DNA from: Cyanobium sp. NAT70 | GTDB lineage: Bacteria > Cyanobacteriota > Cyanobacteriia > PCC-6307 > Cyanobiaceae | NCBI GenBank assembly: GCA_002701375.1 | Contig: NZVB01000064.1 | Span: 30,781 to 94,780 of the forward strand | Direction: 5' to 3' | Length of the DNA: 64,000 nucleotides | Shown: positions 17,423-25,225 of the stretch, piece by piece | Layout: the number at the start of each line of letters is the position of its first letter | Numbering within the stretch: position 1 is the first letter of the stretch | Translations under genes and position numbers: made by a program | The notes under the pieces: generated by a model | What the model was told of the DNA's origin: nothing | The model's input: the letters and a program-made list of their open reading frames with translations, nothing else | Database searches by the model: none

Positions 17423-18232
17423 ATGACTGACGCATCCGGGCCAAAGCGGGATCAAGGACTCGCTAATCTTTCCATCGATCCGGATCTGCTCGCGCAGGAG
17501 CTGGCTGCCGAAGAGGATGCAGATCCTCTCGACTCGATTGCGCTGGACGATGACGAAGATCATTCTCTTGAAGTAGCTCGAGCCTGTGATCAAGGGCTGA
17601 TTTGGCTTGCTCAGGGACACGATCAACGGCTACAAGCCTTGCGCGTGTTCTGTGAACATCGCGATCCGCGCGCAGTTCCTCAGCTGCTGCCTTTGCTCGA
17701 TCGCCCCTGCCCTGTCGAGAGGATGAGTGCCGTGTATGCACTGGGCCGCAATCCATCAGCACCAGCGGTTGAGCCGCTGTTGCAGTTGCTTCAGCTTGAT
17801 AGCAATGCCTACGTGCGCAAGGCGGCAGCTTGGAGTTTGGGGAATTACCCCAACGCTCCTGTTTTGAATCCATTGATCCGCTCGCTCCAGACCGATGTAG
17901 CGGCTGTGCGTTTGTGGTGTCCGGGATCCTTAGCCGAGGCTGGTCATGCTTCTAGGGCTCAAGCGGATCCTGCGGCGGATCAGCTTCTGGCCAGTCTGAA
18001 AATCGATAGCGAGCCAGTGGTTCGAAGCAACTGCATTTGGGCGCTTGGCCGCCTGTATGAGCAGTTGGTGGAACCGCGTCAGCAAGACATCATTGAGGCT
18101 TTTGTGGCAGCTCTTCTGCATGACGGAGAAGCCTCTGTCCGTGACGAAGCACGCACTGCATTGGAGCAGCTTGAGGACCCAGAGATTCTGGCGCGGTTGC
18201 AAACACTAATCGAGGATGGCTTTTTCGCCTGA
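17423..18232 (+). CDS. HEAT-repeat (PBS-lyase-like) protein
   Basis: A 269-aa soluble protein. After an acidic N-terminus it contains several HEAT-like repeats, seen as spaced pairs of DPRAVPQLLPLLD, ERMSAVYALGRNP, AVEPLLQLLQLDSNAYVRKA and VRSNCIWALGRLYE. Relatives in cyanobacteria include CpcE/F-type lyases, NblB and IaiH, but the catalytic context of a bilin lyase cannot be asserted. The ATG at 17423 is chosen over an upstream frame that overlaps the small membrane ORF. The stretch around LWCPGSLAEAG departs from the repeat pattern, yet the frame is open throughout. The next genes concern ferredoxin, so an iron-sulfur scaffold role is possible. Confidence 0.8.
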   Translation: MTDASGPKRDQGLANLSIDPDLLAQELAAEEDADPLDSIALDDDEDHSLEVARACDQGLIWLAQGHDQRLQALRVFCEHRDPRAVPQLLPLLDRPCPVERMSAVYALGRNPSAPAVEPLLQLLQLDSNAYVRKAAAWSLGNYPNAPVLNPLIRSLQTDVAAVRLWCPGSLAEAGHASRAQADPAADQLLASLKIDSEPVVRSNCIWALGRLYEQLVEPRQQDIIEAFVAALLHDGEASVRDEARTALEQLEDPEILARLQTLIEDGFFA

Positions 18233-18317
18233 ATGAACTGGTCCATCCAGGTGTTACAACCCCATCAACATCTTTTGATCATTCCCCTTAGCATTCGGCA
18301 CTAATCACCAAGTCGGG

Positions 18318-18521
18318 ATGCCCCAGCGAACGATCCGTTTCACGATTCGATCTGACGGTCGCGTTGAGGAGCTGGTTGAGGGGATCGCCGGCGACGGGTG
18401 CCAGAAGCTCACGGATCGTTTGGAAGCTTCTCTCGGTTCCGTTCAACGTCGTGAGCCCACCTCTGAAGCTTTTCTTCAGCAGGAAACTCAGTCACAGACC
18501 ATTTCTACACACCTGCACTGA
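18318..18521 (+). CDS. DUF2997 family protein
   Basis: A 67-aa protein of unknown function. The N-terminus RTIRFTIRSDGRVEELVEGI followed by a Gly-Cys-containing turn is the DUF2997 pattern. In most cyanobacteria this small gene sits next to ycf35 and a bacterial-type ferredoxin, as here. Its TGA overlaps the ATG of ycf35 by one base (TGATG), which indicates translational coupling and suggests that the products act together. Confidence 0.85.
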   Translation: MPQRTIRFTIRSDGRVEELVEGIAGDGCQKLTDRLEASLGSVQRREPTSEAFLQQETQSQTISTHLH

Positions 18522-18913
18522 TGTCGCACTTCAGCACTGTCAAAACCGAGCTGCGTCAGCTGGAGCCTTTGTTGCAAGCCCTGACTGATTTGGGCTTCAA
18601 GCCAGAGCAGGGATCACGCCCTGTTCGTGGATACCAGGGTCAAACCGTTACAGCTGAGTTGGCTGTGCCGATGGAGCAGGGCGGAGATTTGGGCTTCCGA
18701 TGGAATTCCGAATCCGGTGCGTATGAATTGGTCACTGATCTGGATCTATGGAAACAGCAAGTACCGATTGAGCGTTTTCTTGCTCAACTCACTCAGCGCT
18801 ACGCCTTAAACACAATTCTGGCAGCGACCGATTCGGAAGGTTTCCAAGTTGCTGAGCAGAAACAAACCCAAGATGGTTCGATTGAACTTGTCGTTACTCG
18901 TTGGGACGCCTGA
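18521..18913 (+). CDS. ycf35: Ycf35 (DUF1257) family protein
   Basis: A 130-aa protein conserved in cyanobacteria and red-algal plastids; function not established. Recognised by the N-terminus MSHFSTVKTELRQLEPLLQA, the central GYQGQTVTAEL and the C-terminal RYALNTILAATDSEGF. It shares a stop/start overlap with the DUF2997 gene upstream and a 13-bp overlap with the ferredoxin gene downstream. Confidence 0.92.
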   Translation: MSHFSTVKTELRQLEPLLQALTDLGFKPEQGSRPVRGYQGQTVTAELAVPMEQGGDLGFRWNSESGAYELVTDLDLWKQQVPIERFLAQLTQRYALNTILAATDSEGFQVAEQKQTQDGSIELVVTRWDA

Positions 18914-19305
18914 CGCTGAACGATCCTTCACTTGCTTTTAGGGCCACAGCCCAACCTGAGGTTCAGCCAAACGGCAATGAACCCTTGTTGGGTGGTGCTC
19001 TTCGAGAAAAAGCGGTTTGGGTTGATGAATCGGTATGCATCGGTTGCCGATATTGTGCTCATGTCGCTACGAATACTTTTGTTGTCGAGGCCAGTTATGG
19101 CCGTTCTCGAGCAGTTCGTCAGGATGGAGACAGCACAGATCGCATTCAAGAAGCGATCGATACTTGCCCAGTGGATTGCATTCATTGGGTTGCATTTGAA
19201 AAGCTTGACGCTCTTCGTGCCGAACTCGACACGCAGATCATGCAGCCCCTCGGCTTCCCGCAACAGAAGCGTCATCGGCGTTTGAATCCACATCGAAACT
19301 CATGA
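18901..19305 (+). CDS. Bacterial-type 4Fe-4S ferredoxin
   Basis: A small soluble electron carrier. Four ligands for one [4Fe-4S] cluster are evident: the CIGCRYC motif near residue 47 and the Cys of TCPVDCIHW near residue 88; the second Cys of that segment is extra. Between them lies the insert AHVATNTFVVEASYGRSRAV instead of a second CxxCxxC. The only workable start in frame is TTG 18901, inside the end of ycf35. The stop overlaps the ATG of the aldo/keto reductase by 4 bp, so the reductase is a candidate electron-transfer partner. That link is inference. Confidence 0.9.
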   Translation: MGRLTLNDPSLAFRATAQPEVQPNGNEPLLGGALREKAVWVDESVCIGCRYCAHVATNTFVVEASYGRSRAVRQDGDSTDRIQEAIDTCPVDCIHWVAFEKLDALRAELDTQIMQPLGFPQQKRHRRLNPHRNS

Positions 19306-20507
19306 TCGGGGCTCTGCCCACCCGTCGCTTTGGTCGTACAAATCTCAAGATGCCAGTGTTATCCCTAGGAGGGATGCGCTTTCAACAAAGTTGGTCTGAT
19401 TTGCCAGCGAAGGAGATTCAATCAGATCAACAAGACAAGCTTGAGGCAACGTTGAAACACGCTTTGCGTCGAGGCATGCATCATGTTGAAACCGCACGCC
19501 ACTACGGCACATCTGAACGACAGCTCGGTTGGGCTTTACCGAAAGCTCCTGATCCAAACAGAATCTTGCAAAGCAAGGTGCCACCTAGGGAAGATCCAGC
19601 CGAATTTGAAGCGGAGCTCCAGCTGAGCTTTCAGCGTCTTGGCTGCGAACGGTTGGATCTTGTGGCAATTCATGGTCTCAATCTGCCGGAGCACCTTGAC
19701 CAAACCATGCGTCCAGGGGGCTGTCTGGAGGTTGTTCGGCGCTGGCAAAGCGATGGCCGCATTGGGCATGTCGGTTTTTCGACCCATGGCCCGGTTGATC
19801 TGATCACAGAAACGATCGAGACGGGGGCCTTCGATTACGTCAACCTTCACTGGTATTACATCCGTCAAGACAACAATCCAGCCATCGACGCAGCCCGTCG
19901 TCAAGACATGGGAGTGTTCATCATCAGTCCTACTGATAAAGGAGGGCACTTGCACAGTCCGTCTGCACGATTGATTGATCTTTGTGCTCCTTTGCATCCA
20001 ATCGTTTTCAATGATTTGTTTTGTCTTCACGACTCTCGAATTCATACCATCAGCGTTGGTGCTTCTCAAGCATCTGATTTGGATTTACATCTTAAAGCGG
20101 TAGAATTGCTCCCTAAGGCATCCAAGCTTTTGCCTCCGATTCAGGCCCGTTTATATGGTGCTGCTCAAGCTTCTTTGGGATCTGAATGGTTGGCAACCTG
20201 GAGAGAAGGTCTGCCCGATTGGCATGCAACCCCTGGAGGGATCAACTTGCCTGTATTGCTTTGGCTATACAACTTGTTAGAGGCTTGGGATTTAGAACGT
20301 TATGCCCGCGCACGCTATCAACTTTTAGGACAAGGTAGTCACTGGTTCCCTGGAGCTAATGCTGATCTTTTCGACGTCAGTGTTTCGGAATTCGAACTCT
20401 CTGCTGCTTTGGTCAACAGTCCTTGGCAGACGCGTATTCCAGGAATCCTTCGTTGTTTAAGTGAGCGTCTTGGGGGACAAGCGCAGACGAGACTGACGAG
20501 TGTTTAG
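19302..20507 (+). CDS. Aldo/keto reductase family protein
   Basis: A 401-aa protein with the (beta/alpha)8 aldo/keto reductase fold. It begins RRFGRTNLKMPVLSLGGMRF, then HHVETARHYGTSERQLG supplies the region of the catalytic Tyr, and VGFSTHGPVDLI and SVGASQASDL are further barrel markers. Many AKRs of this subgroup carry a C-terminal 4Fe-4S motif. Here the C-terminal 100 residues (RYQLLGQGSHWFPGANAD) have no Cys cluster. It is the last gene of the DUF2997-ycf35-ferredoxin chain and converges on rsmG with a 3-bp gap. Substrate unknown. Confidence 0.85.
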   Translation: MIGALPTRRFGRTNLKMPVLSLGGMRFQQSWSDLPAKEIQSDQQDKLEATLKHALRRGMHHVETARHYGTSERQLGWALPKAPDPNRILQSKVPPREDPAEFEAELQLSFQRLGCERLDLVAIHGLNLPEHLDQTMRPGGCLEVVRRWQSDGRIGHVGFSTHGPVDLITETIETGAFDYVNLHWYYIRQDNNPAIDAARRQDMGVFIISPTDKGGHLHSPSARLIDLCAPLHPIVFNDLFCLHDSRIHTISVGASQASDLDLHLKAVELLPKASKLLPPIQARLYGAAQASLGSEWLATWREGLPDWHATPGGINLPVLLWLYNLLEAWDLERYARARYQLLGQGSHWFPGANADLFDVSVSEFELSAALVNSPWQTRIPGILRCLSERLGGQAQTRLTSV

Positions 20508-20510
20508 TCG

Positions 20511-21254
20511 TTAAGTCTCAAAGATGTCGAGAGGAAATTTTGATGGAACTCCAATGGGCCTTGGATATTTTTTAGGGCAGGTTGAGAGAGAACTGATGCG
20601 CAGAATGTGGCGAATGCCCCGCTCCCCGGGAAGCTGACATTGCTGCACGTTCCGAATACAGCCCTTGAGTGGTTCTAAGGCACGTTCAAGCCCGTGGGTA
20701 TCCGTGTCACTCCATTGCCCTCGATACAGGAGCGCTTCACCATCGGGGCGAATCAGGGGAACGAGGTATTCCGCAACGACCGGCGCCGATGCCACGGCCC
20801 TGGCGACCGCTAGATCGAAGTGACCGCGGAAAGCTGGATCCCGTCCGGTTGCTTCGATGCGTTCGGTGCGGATCCGAACGCGTGGGGACAGACCTAGGGC
20901 CATGGCCATGGCAGCCACGGCTGCGGTTTTGCGACCAACCGAATCCAACAGAGTTAGTTGTGCCCCTGGCAGAGCGATGGCGATAGCAAGGCCTGGGAAG
21001 CCTCCACCAGTGCCAACGTCAATACATCGTCTTGGTTGGTCTGCGTGTTGCAATTCCTCCTGCAGAGGCCAGAGGCTGTCGAAGATTTGATTGATCCAGT
21101 AGTCCTCCCCCTCGACTAAACGGGTCAAGTTCACTCTCGTGTTCCAGTCTCGAAGCAGGGCTTGCAGCCTCGTCAGTTGTTCTTTTTGAGTTGCTGATGG
21201 CTGCCAGTTGAGCGCTTGCCAAAGATCGTCTCTGCGACCGATGGAATCAGACAT
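20511..21254 (-). CDS. rsmG: 16S rRNA (G527-N7) methyltransferase
   Basis: SAM-dependent enzyme that forms m7G527 in 16S rRNA; loss gives low-level streptomycin resistance in other bacteria. The SAM-binding loop [10 protein letters not shown] is at residues 79-88, and the family signature [10 protein letters not shown] lies at 36-45. Length 247 aa. The ATG start faces the divergent J-domain gene, so the 26-38 bp spacer probably carries little promoter sequence. The C-terminal 25 residues ([13 protein letters not shown]) are typical of RsmG. Confidence 0.95.
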   Translation of the reverse strand: MSDSIGRRDDLWQALNWQPSATQKEQLTRLQALLRDWNTRVNLTRLVEGEDYWINQIFDSLWPLQEELQHADQPRRCIDVGTGGGFPGLAIAIALPGAQLTLLDSVGRKTAAVAAMAMALGLSPRVRIRTERIEATGRDPAFRGHFDLAVARAVASAPVVAEYLVPLIRPDGEALLYRGQWSDTDTHGLERALEPLKGCIRNVQQCQLPGERGIRHILRISSLSTCPKKYPRPIGVPSKFPLDIFET

Positions 21255-21292
21255 CGGTCACCGAGACAACTCTCCCTAGGATGAAGGAACGG

Positions 21293-21862
21293 ATGTCTCA
21301 ACCGTTGCAGATTTCACTCAGCCATTACGAACGGCTGGGCGTGTCGAGTTCAGCTGATGCAGAGACGCTGCGACAAGCCTTCCGCCGCCGCAGCAAAGAT
21401 TTGCATCCCGACACCACGATGTTGCCAGCTGAGGAGGCAGCGATTCAGTTTCAACTGCTTCGCGAGTCTTATGAGTTGCTGGCTGATCCTGAGCGCCGAC
21501 GCGTTTATGACGAGCAGAGGACCTCTGCGTCTGCAAGGCCCTCTCAGCCGACTCAACGGAATGATCGAGATGGTTGGCATGGCATTGGACAACGTCGACC
21601 ACTCTCTGGTGGCGAATGGTTTTCCTTGCTGCTTTTGTTGTTGGCTTTGCTGATTAGCCTGGTGTTTGGTTTGGGTGTTGCCTTCATCCAAGGCCGTGAA
21701 TGGCAGGTTTCCCCTGGTTGGCTGGATCTTGAGCAGACTCAGAGCGCACCTTCAGTCCCTCGTCGAGATGACAGCTCTGCCATCGGATCAGACCCCTTTA
21801 AATCAGCATTCTTTGCGCGCGTTGGAGCATTGGCTCCAGCAGATGGGGGCTCAACCCTTTGA
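21293..21862 (+). CDS. J-domain protein with one transmembrane segment
   Basis: A DnaJ-type co-chaperone that would stimulate an Hsp70. The J domain occupies about residues 10-75 with the HPD tripeptide in DLHPDTTML and ends in ERRRVYDEQR. A linker and one strong membrane helix (LLLLLALLISLVFGLG) follow, then a tail of about 50 residues. ATG 21293 is preferred over 21281 because AAGGAA precedes it at good distance. The last 95 bp overlap the DUF3143 gene in another frame. There is no Gly/Phe region or zinc domain, so it is a type III J protein. Confidence 0.88.
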   Translation: MSQPLQISLSHYERLGVSSSADAETLRQAFRRRSKDLHPDTTMLPAEEAAIQFQLLRESYELLADPERRRVYDEQRTSASARPSQPTQRNDRDGWHGIGQRRPLSGGEWFSLLLLLLALLISLVFGLGVAFIQGREWQVSPGWLDLEQTQSAPSVPRRDDSSAIGSDPFKSAFFARVGALAPADGGSTL

Positions 21863-22037
21863 GGGTGAACCGTGTCGATGGACTTTGGTGGAAAAGGATT
21901 GGACTGCGCATTTGGAGCTTGATCGGGAGGATCTTCGGGTGACATGGCACCAGACCGGTCGACCGGATCGTCATTGCAGCCTTCCCTATGGATTGCCGCG
22001 GGCTGATGTCGATGCGGCGATCCAAGCGGGGCCTTGA
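21768..22037 (+). CDS. DUF3143 family protein
   Basis: An 89-aa cyanobacterial protein of unknown function. Family features are seen at both ends: TPLNQHSLRALEHWLQQMGA near the N-terminus and LPYGLPRADVDAAIQAGP at the C-terminus. Because the N-terminal family pattern begins about seven residues after the ATG at 21768, the 95-bp overlap with the J-domain gene appears real rather than a misplaced start. The frame extends further upstream, but those residues are unlike the family. It converges directly with bioA (no gap). Confidence 0.82.
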   Translation: MTALPSDQTPLNQHSLRALEHWLQQMGAQPFEGEPCRWTLVEKDWTAHLELDREDLRVTWHQTGRPDRHCSLPYGLPRADVDAAIQAGP

Positions 22038-23348
22038 TCAAAGTTGATCGAGGGCGTGGCGAATGGTGGAGTAGCAGTGGCGCAGCTGCAGATCGGAAAT
22101 GCAAAGTGGGGGGAGCAGATACACCACCTGGCCCAGCGGACGCAAAAAGACGCCCTGCTCCATGGCGATCCGTTTGATGATCGGACCAATGGGATTGAGA
22201 TATCCAGTTGCACCCTCGACGGCAACATCGAAAGCAGCCACGCTGCCAAGCAGCCGTGGCCTTTGTACGCGAGGGTGAGACGCCAGATCTTCCAAATAAG
22301 GGCGGTGGCGATCCTCGAAGCAAAGAAAATGTTCCGGCTCTGCTTCCAATAAGTCGAAGCTTGCATTTGCCGCCGCACAGCCCAATGGGTTAGCGGTGAA
22401 GCTGTGGCCATGCCAGAAGGTCAGGTTTGGTTCAGCTCCAAGAAACCCAGCAAAGATTTTTTCGCTGGCCATCGTGACCCCCATGGGGAGGCAACCGCCT
22501 GTGAGCCCTTTGGAGAGGGCCATCAGGTCGGGTGTGATCCCGGCTCGATGGCTTGCAAACCAATCACCGCAGCGTCCGAATCCAGTCAGAACTTCATCCG
22601 CAATGAACAGGGCCTTCGATTGTCTAACCCGTTGTTCGACTTGCTTCAGGAATTCAGGACGCACCATGGTCATGCCTCCAGCGCCTTGAAGAAGAGGCTC
22701 CAGGATCACGGCCGCTGTTGGGCACTCCAGGCAGGATTCGAGCACGCGAAGTGCGTCCTGTTCCTTTGATTCCACGTCGTTGTCGCCCCACCAAGTCGCT
22801 GGCCAAGGCACGCGTGCAACCGGAAAAAGCTTGTCGTCGAAGGGGGCGCTGAACAGGTTGCGTTCCCCGACCGCCATGGCACCAAAGGTGTCACCGTGAT
22901 AGGCGCCGTCGAACGCAATGATTTGATGTCTGGGTTCGTTGTTGTTGTGCCACCACTGGCAAGCGATTTTGAGAGCCACTTCAACGGCCGTGGACCCGTT
23001 ATCTGAAAAAAACAGTCGCTCTAAACCCGTTTTTGTACTCAGGCGCTCCGCCAAACGCTCCGCTGGTGTGTGGCTGAAATCGGCGAAGATCACCTGCTCC
23101 AGTGATCGGGCCTGCTCTGCAATCGCTTCAGCCAGAACCGGATGTGCATGACCGTGCAGGGTCACCCACCAGCTGCTGATCGCATCAATTAAGGGCTCAC
23201 CTGATTCTCGCAGCAGTAAAGCCCCATCACCAGCCACAACCCGTTGTGGAGAGTCAGCGATCGCCAGCTGCGTGAATGGCGGCCAAAGATTTGGATGGTG
23301 TTTGAGCCGGACCTTGGGGGCCATGGCCTTGCGCCGTTGTTTTGTCAT
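22038..23348 (-). CDS. bioA: Adenosylmethionine-8-amino-7-oxononanoate aminotransferase
   Basis: PLP enzyme that converts 8-amino-7-oxononanoate (KAPA) to diaminopelargonate in biotin synthesis. Typical segments are PNLWPPFTQL, ISSWWVTLHGHAHP, FSDNGSTAVEVALK, DGAYHGDTFGAMAVG, DEVLTGFGRCG and the PLP lysine in MALSKGLTGG. The start is ambiguous: the open frame reaches a TTG at 23387, with ATG codons at 23375, 23348 and 23324. 23348 is chosen because it avoids overlap with the divergent small gene at 23378 and gives a normal length (436 aa). It is separated from the bioFKCD chain by two small genes. Confidence 0.93.
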   Translation of the reverse strand: MTKQRRKAMAPKVRLKHHPNLWPPFTQLAIADSPQRVVAGDGALLLRESGEPLIDAISSWWVTLHGHAHPVLAEAIAEQARSLEQVIFADFSHTPAERLAERLSTKTGLERLFFSDNGSTAVEVALKIACQWWHNNNEPRHQIIAFDGAYHGDTFGAMAVGERNLFSAPFDDKLFPVARVPWPATWWGDNDVESKEQDALRVLESCLECPTAAVILEPLLQGAGGMTMVRPEFLKQVEQRVRQSKALFIADEVLTGFGRCGDWFASHRAGITPDLMALSKGLTGGCLPMGVTMASEKIFAGFLGAEPNLTFWHGHSFTANPLGCAAANASFDLLEAEPEHFLCFEDRHRPYLEDLASHPRVQRPRLLGSVAAFDVAVEGATGYLNPIGPIIKRIAMEQGVFLRPLGQVVYLLPPLCISDLQLRHCYSTIRHALDQL

Positions 23349-23377
23349 ATTGGAGGGTGAAGGAGCGGGATCCATCA

Positions 23378-23653
23378 ATGGCTCCAATGCGACCCAGGCG
23401 AATTTCCAAGCGTTTTGTCACGACTCCTCAGCAAGTGGGGCAAGCGGCTTCATCTGAATCTCTGAAAAGAGAGGTGTTTGCTGAAGGTTGCTGGCCTTCT
23501 ATTCGTGGTTTGCTCGAGGCAAGGGGTTGGTCTCCATCTCACGTGGAGCAAATTCATGAACAGCTTCGTCAAGGATGGCCGCTAACGATGGCGGTCAGAC
23601 ATGTAGCCCTACGTATGGGGACATGTCCTCTGCGCTCGCGATTCTTGGGATGA
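23378..23653 (+). CDS. Hypothetical protein
   Basis: A 91-aa basic protein divergent from bioA. A purine-rich AAGGAGCGGG lies upstream of the ATG at 23378; a second ATG at 23387 is also possible. The sequence SIRGLLEARGWSPSHVEQIH followed by RQGWPLTMAVRHVALRMGT looks like a compact helical fold. I do not recognise a family. It is the only plus-strand gene in the biotin region and converges on the 51-aa gene at 23662-23817 with an 8-bp gap. Confidence 0.6.
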   Translation: MAPMRPRRISKRFVTTPQQVGQAASSESLKREVFAEGCWPSIRGLLEARGWSPSHVEQIHEQLRQGWPLTMAVRHVALRMGTCPLRSRFLG

Positions 23654-23661
23654 TCTGGGAA

Positions 23662-23817
23662 TCAGCGGCAGACTTCGCTTGATTTCTCCGCTTCTGTGGC
23701 GATTGGTCCGCAGTTGAACCAGCGCACAAGTTGAACTTCCACGTCTGTAAAGACCACCAGAACGCCTGCACAGAGCAAGATCACCAGTGCGCTTACCAAT
23801 GACTGACGACGGTTCAT
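23662..23817 (-). CDS. Small membrane protein coupled to bioD, hypothetical
   Basis: A 51-codon frame whose ATG overlaps the bioD stop in an ATGA arrangement, the same spacing as every other junction in the biotin chain. It has a positively charged N-terminus (MNRRQ), one hydrophobic helix (LVSALVILLCAGVLVVF) and a polar tail with two Cys (FNCGP and EVCR). The positive-inside rule puts the tail outside the cytoplasm. No family recognised. A role in biotin metabolism is suggested only by the coupling. Confidence 0.7.
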   Translation of the reverse strand: MNRRQSLVSALVILLCAGVLVVFTDVEVQLVRWFNCGPIATEAEKSSEVCR

Positions 23818-24473
23818 CGCAAACCCTTATCCAGCAGCTGCCGGAATTTAGTGCCCAGGTCGTGGAGCTGCCACTGATTGGCCAAGGCTGGAGCTGTTAG
23901 TGGGTCTAGTCGGGGCAGCTGCGCCAGAACCGGGATCTCTCCAAATTGTTCCAGTGTTCTGGGATTATCGGCATGCAACGGGCCGTTCAAAACCAACCCG
24001 AGTGTTCGTAGTCCTCTTTTGTTGAGAGCCTCGAGACTGAGCAGGGTGTGGTTGAGCGTTCCAAGACCACTGCGGGCAACTAGCACGATCGGAAGTTGCC
24101 AGCGCAACAGCTGATCGATTTGCAACAGGTTTCGATTGAGCGGCACCATCAATCCACCGGCGGTTTCCACCACGAGCGGCCCCGAGTGATTCGGAATCAC
24201 TAGGTCCTCGGAGTGCAAGGTGGTGTGGTCCAGTTCAGCGGCCCAGTGGGGAGAAACAGGTGTTTGGAAGGCATGGGCCTCAGGAAGACAGCGAGCCGGG
24301 GGCAGCTGCAGCAGCCGTTGAACCCATCCGCTGTCCCCACCATGGTCGAGCCCGCTTTGGACTGGCTTCCAGTAGGTGGCTTGCAGCCCTTGCACCAGCA
24401 GGGCGCTCACAACAGTTTTGCCGACATCGGTGTCGGTACCGCACACCACAAGGCGATATGGGTGATGTGTCAT
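23814..24473 (-). CDS. bioD: Dethiobiotin synthetase
   Basis: ATP-dependent carboxylation of diaminopelargonate to dethiobiotin. The P-loop is GTDTDVGKT (residues 12-20) and the substrate-side segments YWKPVQSG and VVETAGGLMVPL are present. ATG 24473 is chosen because it overlaps the bioC stop by ATGA and gives 219 aa; an upstream extension to 24524 lies within bioC. The sequence downstream couples to a 51-aa membrane protein by another ATGA. Confidence 0.95.
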   Translation of the reverse strand: MTHHPYRLVVCGTDTDVGKTVVSALLVQGLQATYWKPVQSGLDHGGDSGWVQRLLQLPPARCLPEAHAFQTPVSPHWAAELDHTTLHSEDLVIPNHSGPLVVETAGGLMVPLNRNLLQIDQLLRWQLPIVLVARSGLGTLNHTLLSLEALNKRGLRTLGLVLNGPLHADNPRTLEQFGEIPVLAQLPRLDPLTAPALANQWQLHDLGTKFRQLLDKGLR

Positions 24474-25225
24474 CGCTGAAGCAGCAGCAGGAGAATGTTC
24501 CAGGTCAGAGCCATCTGGTGGCATGGTCCTTCACGCGGCCAGCATCGGAATAGTTTCCGTAAAGACGAGATGGATTGCTTGGGGGTCGGTGTTGTGCCGG
24601 CGCCAACTTGCATCATTGGTTTCAGTAGCTGCAAGGCGTGCTTTGAGCGTTGGGTGAACCGAAGCACAGAGCAGCGTCGAATCGCCGTTGGGGGAATTGG
24701 GCGGAGAAGATCAGATGGGCTGGGGAGAGGTAGCGCACTGCAAGGCAATTGGGCGTCTGAGGCCGCGGCGTTCCATTGCCGGAAGCTTCCTTGAACAGGA
24801 ACGATCAGTGCCAACCAACCCTTAGGTGCCAAAGCGCCGTACCACTGGTTCAACCGTTGCGCTGGTGAAGGCAGCCAGTGCAAGGCGAAGCTCGAGGCCA
24901 GCAGGTTGGGGGGCGTTGGCCAGTACGGCAGACCGTGACTCAGATCGATGCAGGCGGTGTCAGTTCCTCGTTGGTGTCGCCTCAGCATGGAAGCGCTGCC
25001 ATCGACTCTCAGCACGCGCTGACCTGGATGGTTGGCTTCAAGGGCATCGGCGAGTAGTCCGGTCCCACTGCCCAAATCCACCCAGAATCCGGGGGCGATC
25101 TTCAGCCTGGAGCAGTGGCCTGCCAAACGATGTGCCACCGCACGTTGCAGCATCGCGATGTCGTTGTAATTGGCTGCGGCTTCACTGAAGCCATGCAGCA
25201 CATCGCCTGTCCAGCGGCTGCTCAT
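24470..25225 (-). CDS. bioC: Malonyl-ACP O-methyltransferase
   Basis: SAM-dependent enzyme that methylates malonyl-ACP to open the pimelate branch of biotin synthesis. The SAM loop VDLGSGTG lies at residues 49-56, after an N-terminal FSEAAANYNDIAMLQ, which is typical of BioC. Length 251 aa from ATG 25225, whose first bases overlap the bioK stop (ATGA). Longer frames upstream run inside bioK and are rejected. Confidence 0.92.
   Translation of the reverse strand: MSSRWTGDVLHGFSEAAANYNDIAMLQRAVAHRLAGHCSRLKIAPGFWVDLGSGTGLLADALEANHPGQRVLRVDGSASMLRRHQRGTDTACIDLSHGLPYWPTPPNLLASSFALHWLPSPAQRLNQWYGALAPKGWLALIVPVQGSFRQWNAAASDAQLPCSALPLPSPSDLLRPIPPTAIRRCSVLRFTQRSKHALQLLKPMMQVGAGTTPTPKQSISSLRKLFRCWPREGPCHQMALTWNILLLLLQR

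Noticed and set aside
17900-17980. Possible compensated frameshift in the HEAT-repeat gene (LWCPGSLAEAG)
   Set aside because: The frame is open with repeat pattern on both sides, and a local loop insertion explains it as well.
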